This document shows positions 56,966-64,000 of a DNA stretch of 64,000 nt, in pieces. Within the stretch, counting starts at the first letter, position 1. Every line of letters starts with the position of its first letter. The stretch is from Saccharina japonica (Eukaryota > Sar > Phaeophyceae > Laminariales > Laminariaceae), in the NCBI GenBank assembly GCA_008828725.1, contig MEHQ01002936.1, forward strand, positions 62,001-126,000, given 5' to 3'. The position numbers and the translations under genes are program-made. A model generated the notes under the pieces. The model saw only the letters and a list, made by a program, of their open reading frames with translations, did not search any database and was not told the DNA's origin.

Positions 56966-58244
56966 ATCCCATGCCAAGAGGGCTGATCGGGTGTTTTGGA
57001 ACGGAAGGGAGCAAAGTTTGGAGGCACGGAATGGTCTGAGGGCTGCCACCTTACGATATATATATGTTGAGAGATCGCGCATTCATGTAGGGGGGGCTAG
57101 GACCTACATCAAAGGGCAGCCACTTACCATGCTAAACTGCGTTCGCTGGAACTTAGAGCATGACTTTTCTTCGCAATTGTAAACCAGCTAGCGTTTACCT
57201 CAAGCAAGCCATGCAACGGAAACCTTGTACCCATGTATCTGTTAGCATATGGACGTTGATATCCATACTGCCTCGAGGAGGTATCGTCACCTACTCAACT
57301 TACAACAGCATGTTTGGCAGCATTGCCAGCAATCATACGGACATCACTGCATCACCTCTACATCAGCACCTACAGCAATCAAATCGACATGTTGCAGGTT
57401 ATGAGCCTCGACGTTGGTCTACGCACCGACTGACACAACGGAACGACGTCTCCCGGCGAGCTCGTCACGTTCTACTTTCGAATAAATTTCAAGTTTTCCA
57501 TTGCGGAGGAGTGTGATTTTTGCTCCAAAAATCAGAAGATCATCATCTACCCGACAGCATCGGCATCGACTCTCTTAATCTATTTTCATCTAGTTCGTTC
57601 GACAGGGGTACTACAAGGGGTACTGCTTTCACCCTTTCACGCACGAAGCGTGTTAGGAGACTGCTGTCACGCTTTTACGAGTAATGAGTCCGGGTAAACG
57701 CTCCTGTGCGCGAAACTTGTACTCGTACATTCAACATCGTTTTCACGCCGCGATAGCAAAAATAAGCCACCGACTATTTTAATAACATCGCACGAAAAGC
57801 TTGGTTTTCGATACTATCATACTTTGAAGCTGTAAGCGCGAAACACGTCACAAAAATATTTCTGCTCATAACACGCGAAGCTAGTTCCACACTACTTCCA
57901 CGCTGTAAAGCATGAAGAAACGTTACAAGACCTCTGTTTCTCCGCCATCACAACTAAAGTTAGTTTCGAGCCGGTTCCACGCTATTTATACGCGTGAAGT
58001 CGTTATTTAAACCGTTTCTTCAAGCTACAAAGCGCGAAGTACGTACAAATAGATGTATCCTCGTGCAAGTATCGACGAGTAGACCTACACGCGCTACAAC
58101 GTACAGCCCGGTCGTTGGCCAATCTGCTACTCCGCGCGGCATCGGGGGAATAACCTCCAGCCTACATTTAGGCATCCTTTTCCAGCAACGGCTTTACGCT
58201 TTTACACGGAAGCACGACTCAAGACTCGGAAGGAAAACTCCTCC
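56966..58244. other. No gene recognised
   Basis: Includes a hairpin-like motif GTTAGCATATGGACGTTGAT at 57241-57260, which recurs at 63558. From 57630 to 58040 variants of CACGCTnTTTnTACGCGTGAAG recur loosely. Confidence 0.4.
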
Positions 58245-58650
58245 TTGTCAACAATATTTGGCGAGAAGACCAACAAAGTGCTGTATTACTCAGCCAGATC
58301 GTTGATGACATCGGCTACTCAGCCTGCCACGGGAGAGTCAACTCCTGTCGGTTCATCTGCAGCTATCAGCTTCTACATCTACTTCGACTACCGCTGTACG
58401 AGCAACGCTGCAAAATCACTACCTCGACTTCTGGAAGCATCAACTGTCTACCCTGCAGCAATTCATTCAAATTTTGCCTTTCAAACCATTATTTCAGGAT
58501 CGGAGACGACAACGTCACCGCCTACGTTCTCACCAGGGTTCAGCAAACAGCACCCCCACCGAAGCCTTCGTCAAGCAGCTGGGCATCACCATCTCCAGCG
58601 CATTGGGGACCAGTTACGTATTCGACAACATCTTAGCCAAAACGTAAACA
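58245..58650 (+). pseudogene. Broken protein-coding stretch, family unknown
   Basis: No single frame looks right, but joined frames do. WREDQQSAVLLSQIVDDIGY (58260-58320) is followed in another frame by LQNHYLDFWKHQLSTLQQFI (58408-58470) and AFVKQLGITISSALGTSYVF, ending ILAKT with TAA at 58645-58647. The helical composition is that of a gag or a host protein; I cannot name it. The 245-residue open frame over 58245-58982 reads the same DNA in a less protein-like way and is probably the wrong frame. Confidence 0.35.
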
Positions 58651-60371
58651 CTGCTCCCACACTGCTCTGGCGAGATTATGCTCATTTATTTTGCAAAGAG
58701 GGAGTTCCAACGCTTTCTTGTTGCATGCCTGGAAATGGTTTATATTACACCGCAAAATGCGGCCCAACCGGGACAACAACAACCGGCACTCGCACACTTC
58801 GAGCAACACGGCCCAGCACAACCTTACGGACTGACTGCGAGAACAGGTCTTCACCACCTCTTCAGGTCTACATTGCCATCATCAACATCATCAACATCAT
58901 CTCACAGCCATCTTCATCTAAGCGTACATCGTTTGGTCTGCTCTGCTTATACAAATTCTTCACGACAAGATGGTCTACATAAGATCAGCAGCAGCAGCAT
59001 CACGTATTCAACTACACAACAGTACAGCATATCTACACAACACCGGCACGAAAAACGAAGATCTTCAGCATCACGGGCAGCTACGACTACGAATACGACT
59101 GCAGCTGTTGTGTACTGCAGCAGTTGGTTGTTTTTTTCTGTTTTTTCTTCATCTTGGTTTTCGTGGGCGGGGGCGGGGGCGGGGTATCTTTTTATACTTT
59201 CTCTCTGTTCGCTTTGCTTCTTGCTGTACGTAGAATATTGTCACAAGAGTACATTTATTTTAGATCACACATGATGCGCACTGCTGTATGCCGTCACGGA
59301 TACACATCTGCCTTGTTATCAAGTGTTCTTTAGCTTTCCCCAGCTTTCCTTTGAGTACGTATCCTAAATACACACCCACAATGCTGAATGTATTACACGC
59401 CTATCAGTATATATAGCGCTGGACACATACCTGTATACGTCCACGTTTTCTTCTCGATCTCGTTAGATTTCTTGTTTTAGGATCCATTGGGGGGGCGTAG
59501 CATAAGTACAGTAGTAAATACTTTCTTGCGCTTCCTTTGCTAGGATATAACTCGCTGGTCAACACCACAGCACAACGAATATATCTTGCGATACGACTGC
59601 GCCCAACGTAGTCTATTGCCGTACTATTAATATCTGTGCTCCTAAACATATTGTGAGTACGTACGTACATACATGTACACAACTGAATAGTACAAGATTC
59701 CGCTGTACTCGACGAACGTCAGCAGTTTCTACTTCGATTTCATGTTGCTCTAGGTATCAAATTAGGGGGCGCGTTGAACACCCAGCAGACGGGTTGAAGG
59801 TTATGTTCTAGGGTACACATTGCTGGTATTCACACCACGATTTGTTTTATTCTTTGACTTTGCTTACACCAGGTACTACTGTGTAGGATTCATATGAGTA
59901 CGTACGCACGTCTATACTGCAAACTGGACACAAGTCTCAGTTTTATCAATTGTCTCTTCAACTACTCAATGTCGATTGCAGGACAAGTTAGTATTCACAC
60001 GCACTGGTGCATACAGTAGGTCAATGTTATTTGTGTCTGGGTACACACCCACCGACTGTCTTTGTTTCTGCAACATTAAGTACTATTTCCGTAGCTCTGT
60101 TTTTGTAGCATTGAATTGAGGGGGCGGGTTGCAAGTACGTACAGCAGATAATTTTCTACACTTTTCATTGTAGGTTATGACTCAGTGTCATGCACTATGA
60201 CTCAGTGGTCATGCACAACCACGATTAGCTTTTCCGACATGAGTACAGCCATATTGCCACCGTCATCACACGGGACTGAATATGTAGTGAACTTTGTGTT
60301 TACTGTTTTCCATATTGCTGCTGCATTCGCGCAGGACTGATCATGTTGTGCCATTCTTTAACTCTTCATTA
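58651..60371. other. No gene recognised
   Basis: C/A-rich, then GT-rich near 59165-59190 (GGGCGGGGGCGGGG). A 21-base TATGACTCAGTG-GTCATGCAC unit is duplicated at 60176-60221, and GTACGTAC motifs are frequent. Confidence 0.4.
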
Positions 60372-60616
60372 AACACTCGATTTTCCTAGTTGAGAATTGC
60401 CTTTCCGATGAGAATGGGATTTTATTTTCTGACACAAAAAAAACGCCCAATATTTGTTTGCCGTGGTGACATGTGCAGCGACGCCGACACTATACAATAA
60501 TAGCGTTTCATTGAACTCGTACACCCGTAGCACGTATGATACGAGTACAACCTTCTGACCACTGCTTGTATCGTGTAAACTGCACCATTTGGGTTCAATG
60601 CGCAGGCGACCGCCTA

Positions 60617-61182
60617 NNNNNNNNNNNNNNNNNNNNNNNNNNNNNNNNNNNNNNNNNNNNNNNNNNNNNNNNNNNNNNNNNNNNNNNNNNNNNNNNNNNN
60701 NNNNNNNNNNNNNNNNNNNNNNNNNNNNNNNNNNNNNNNNNNNNNNNNNNNNNNNNNNNNNNNNNNNNNNNNNNNNNNNNNNNNNNNNNNNNNNNNNNNN
60801 NNNNNNNNNNNNNNNNNNNNNNNNNNNNNNNNNNNNNNNNNNNNNNNNNNNNNNNNNNNNNNNNNNNNNNNNNNNNNNNNNNNNNNNNNNNNNNNNNNNN
60901 NNNNNNNNNNNNNNNNNNNNNNNNNNNNNNNNNNNNNNNNNNNNNNNNNNNNNNNNNNNNNNNNNNNNNNNNNNNNNNNNNNNNNNNNNNNNNNNNNNNN
61001 NNNNNNNNNNNNNNNNNNNNNNNNNNNNNNNNNNNNNNNNNNNNNNNNNNNNNNNNNNNNNNNNNNNNNNNNNNNNNNNNNNNNNNNNNNNNNNNNNNNN
61101 NNNNNNNNNNNNNNNNNNNNNNNNNNNNNNNNNNNNNNNNNNNNNNNNNNNNNNNNNNNNNNNNNNNNNNNNNNNNNNNNNN
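60617..61182. other. Assembly gap (566 N)
   Basis: Unresolved bases. Open frames running through the Ns are meaningless. Confidence 1.
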
Positions 61183-61309
61183 TTAGGATCATCTTTGCAT
61201 CATTTTAAAGACTCGGCCGTCATTCCTCCCAGATTCTGGGAGCTAGTGACTGGCGTTTACAGCATTTCAAAACCCACAGATGCTCCCATTACCTGGAAGT
61301 ATGAGTATT

Positions 61310-61620
61310 TTCGAGAAAAAATACTTCAGGTACTTTGTGTACTCACGGTATTTCGGTGTTCAATACTCTCTCGATACTCGGAGTACTCCTTGTAATTTAG
61401 ATGCTTGTACTCCGGGTACTGCTTGTACTCCAGGATAAGTGCTGCTCATACTCCCAGTACTCGGAGTATTTGTGGGCCTTCAGTACTGCTCATACTCCAA
61501 GTACTCCGAGTATTTAGGCCATCAATACCCTAATACTCTCAGTACTCTCAGCACGAAAAATACTCGATACTCCGAGTATACTCGGAGTATCGCGTATACT
61601 CGGAGCATCTGTGTAATACT
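61310..61620. repeat. TACTC/GAGTA palindromic array
   Basis: More than 20 copies of TACTC, ACTCC and GAGTA, many as TACTCGGAGTA or TACTCCGAGTATAC, spaced 8-20 bases. The best palindrome is GATACTCCGAGTATACTCGG and onwards at 61566-61591. It adjoins the gap, which may be made of the same sequence. Confidence 0.8.
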
Positions 61621-61960
61621 GGACTGTTCTGGATCGGTGCACCTACAGCAAAAAGGTGTAGGCAGTAGGCGGTGCTAAGAGTAATTTCAATACTGCTGTA
61701 CGTACTGCAGCAGCAGGCAGCAGGCAGCAGAGTTAGTTGGTTTTCAATCACGTTGAAACAAATATTCTGTCGAGTCTGCTAAAAATATATTATTTCCAAC
61801 AGGTTTTCAATCATGCCAGGTATGGATCTGCGCTCGTTACCCACGATGAAGCACATTTCCGTCCCTCTTCGTCGTCATTCCTTCGTCGTGTAGCTCTCTG
61901 TTAGGCTAATAGATATTATCAGGTATAATGTCAGGTACTACACTCTAAAACAAGGTATTT

Positions 61961-62099
61961 CCCTCAGTAAGGCGGTAACCGCCTTACTGAGGGAATCCCA
62001 CACCCTCAATAAGGCTGTAACCGCCCTATTCACGAGTAAGGCGGCTGCCCTCAATAAGGCGGTCATAGTGCTCTGGCACACCACCGCCTTGTTGAGGGA
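61961..62099. repeat. Cluster of CCCTCARTAAGGCGGT fold-backs
   Basis: A perfect 33-base palindrome (16-base arms CCCTCAGTAAGGCGGT, 1-base loop) at 61961-61993 is followed by a decayed pair (about 62001-62030) and a third pair with arms at 62049-62064 and 62084-62099. The outermost arms could be the ends of a 139-bp MITE. Confidence 0.8.
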
Positions 62100-63479
62100 C
62101 CCCCACTGTATACCTTTCTACTGAACCACATGCCGACAAACCAACTTCTACTTTCCTTTTATTGATAAAACACCCAGTAGTTGATCGACTACTCTGTGGA
62201 GTCAACTCAGCATATACGACATCTGCTGTTGTTGCTGCTGCTGCTGCTGCCACCGCAGGGTACCATTGATCAGCGGCTGCAGTGTGTGCCTGGTATCTAC
62301 ACCAAATACACCTACCTGGTCTGGTACCAGAGAGGTCTGGTACCAGAGACTACGACGTACATACTTCTGAGTACGTATCGTATGTACAATTTTCGTCGAT
62401 GAGAACGAATATGGTTGAATTTACGCGCGAGGGCCATCGCATAACATTCTAAGTATCCCAAAAAATGGATTTAAAACATTTATTTTAATACATCACGACC
62501 TGTTTGACGCATCGAGGTAATATTTTTTTAAATAAGTACACGCCAACTCCAAAAAGAAAAAACGACAACTTAAAAAGGGGATCAACCATTTGGAGTACTC
62601 TAAGTATTGTATTTAAATGGAGCAGTCCTTCGTAATGTATGAATGGATTGATTTAAGTACTTCACAGGGATGAGTATGCCTGTTTAAACTTCAGTCCGCT
62701 GAACATCTCTCTACGTACAATTCAAAATTACACGTGCGAGCGACTCTGCATTTCTACTTCAGCTCGTAAGGAAGCTATACCCAGGTGAGAAGAGTCGCCC
62801 TTCCGCCCAGAGGGTACTGCTGCTGTAGCTTGGCAGGCCACCTTGAAGCGCATTGCGCTCTGGGCAGCCGGCGGGCACAGCAACAGCGCGCCGATTCGTA
62901 GGTCAGAAGCCACAGACAGCAAGTCGATTTTACAGCAGCAGCAGCAGCGGCAGCAGCAGTAACTACCTGTGTTTTTGGAAGGCATGCAGCTGCAGCTGGT
63001 AGCAGCGTGATGTTCCGCACGTATAAGCGTGGGCGTACGTGTCACGGGTGCATGTGGTATTGTAAACGAAGCCAAGGAAGGGTGTCAGTCTCCTACAGTA
63101 TACTGCACCGCGAGTCCCGATGTTGCGAGAAAAAAAAGTGTTGTACTCGGTCGTACTGCTGTAGTACCAGGTAGAAGGTACATCGGCAGCAGCAAGCACT
63201 ACCGAGGCCCCAAGAGAAGAGAACATCAGCACAGAAGAATACAGAGCAGAAACAATACAGCAGTGTTTGGCGATGGCCTCCTGTCCTGATGGTGCGGTGT
63301 GGCACTGCTGCCGACGTACTGCCGTGCTGGACATACGGCGTATAGGCTCGATGACATGATAACATCGCTCCACATGTCACCACGGCGAACAAATATTTGG
63401 AGCTTTTTTGTGTGCCCAGAGAAAAAGTCCCATTCTCATCGGAAAGGCAATTCTCAATTAGGAAAATCGGGTGTTATTA

Positions 63480-64000
63480 GTTAATTTTAATTTTTTTAGT
63501 ATCAGGTTTCTACACCGTAAGCCTTACGCTAGCTACTGACTTTCATTACGGGGGCGTGTTAGCATATGGACGTTGAGATCCATATGTATCTATTGTGATG
63601 TGCAGTCACTACGCACTGATACGAGTATATGAGTATCCTAGTCTAGATACTCGGGGAAATACAATATGCGGATAGATTACGAGTTTATCTTACTCGTAGT
63701 GCGCTGTATTGTATGTCCACTGCATCTGCATCATGAAAAATACTGAGAGTGTTTGAAGGAACGTTACTATCACGTTATAGAGAACATTTCAAGGAACGGT
63801 ACACACTATGGTAGAATGTAACTGTCCGTAGCATGGGCATTGTACCAAGATGATCAGGTGCAAGCATCGCCCACCCCGATCACTCTACTCTACTCTACTC
63901 CTCACTTCTCTCTTCTCTTCTTCTCTGCTCTTTTTCTCCCTTTCCATTGATCTCTCAAATCAATCTTCTTTCCAATACTGTATGGCCAAGTAAGCGCCTT
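63480..64000. other. No gene; hairpin and CT-rich microsatellite
   Basis: CATATGGA-CGTTGAGA-TCCATATG hairpin at 63563-63586, similar to 57246. CTCTA repeats then CTTCT-rich DNA at 63882-63950. Confidence 0.6.

Larger units (their letters stand above)
60372..63475. mobile_element. TIR-bounded element of about 3.1 kb containing the sequence gap
   Basis: Inverted repeats of about 50 bases: left AACACTCGATTTTCCTAGTT followed by GAGAATTGCCTTTCCGATGA; right end is the reverse complement with two or three mismatches, ending at 63475. ATTA flanks both sides (60368-60371, 63476-63479) as a possible 4-bp target duplication. The interior holds 566 Ns, a TACTC/GAGTA array, fold-back repeats and no transposase that can be read. 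Superfamily uncertain. Confidence 0.75.

Noticed and set aside
60536..61395. Long open frames across the N block
   Set aside because: They consist of unknown bases only.

Overview
This is a eukaryotic nuclear scaffold (one 566-base N gap, a few single Ns). It is intron-containing, gene-poor and filled with mobile elements and low-complexity arrays. Recognisable content is (i) exons of a right-handed beta-helix ('Pmp-like' / polymorphic outer membrane protein repeat) gene family on the minus strand, with phase-1 GT-AG introns, and (ii) several classes of transposable element. The combination of Pmp-like extracellular beta-helix genes, a tyrosine-recombinase retrotransposon, a LINE whose ORF ends in a Cys/His cluster, and many MITEs is what I would expect from a marine alga, most plausibly a brown alga or another photosynthetic stramenopile. 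That assignment is inference; no rRNA, organellar or housekeeping gene is present to confirm it.

Layout. 0-2.2 kb: one Pmp-like exon region, minus strand. 2.26-11.93 kb: a complete but decayed tyrosine-recombinase (DIRS-order, Ngaro/PAT-type) retrotransposon with split direct repeats in the order A1 - gag - RT/RNase H - recombinase - B1 - A2 - B2. 12.0-13.3 kb: a degenerate array of short palindromic CCCRYGGG motifs. 14.7-20.1 kb: a Pmp-like gene copy (minus strand) and its 5' flank, with a 9-bp satellite in it. 20.26-21.63 kb: a TA-flanked, Tc1/mariner-like non-autonomous element loaded with CAG/CTG tracts. 22.5-24.4 kb: a CTG-bearing minisatellite and two small fold-back elements. 25.1-27.4 kb: the 3' part of a LINE (minus strand) split by a roughly 0.98-kb TIR element with a 9-bp target duplication (Mutator-like), which carries a 12-bp CGCGACACCTGC array. 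29.7-36.6 kb: a probable LTR retrotransposon with gag-like coding and no visible pol, itself hit by an 856-bp TIR element. 39-42.5 kb: MITEs, a SINE and a stray copy of the B repeat of the 2.3-12 kb element. 43.0-47.1 kb: a second, diverged copy of the Pmp-like locus. 49.3-50.2 kb: a tRNA-derived SINE and a hairpin MITE. 53.4-55.8 kb: degenerate minisatellites and a third Pmp-like copy. 56.2-57.0 kb: a CCATGG-rich array. 58.2-58.7 kb: broken protein-like coding on the plus strand. 60.37-63.48 kb: a TIR-bounded element that contains the sequence gap, a TACTC/GAGTA array and fold-back repeats.

How it fits together. Three diverged copies of one beta-helix locus, all on the minus strand, form the only host-gene backbone I can see. 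Introns and spacers between them have absorbed nested insertions (MULE in LINE, TIR element in LTR element, unknown 0.7 kb in the recombinase gene). Almost every element ORF has frameshifts and stops, so most are relics. Many other open frames are chance frames in low-complexity DNA. I found no tRNA, rRNA or CRISPR.
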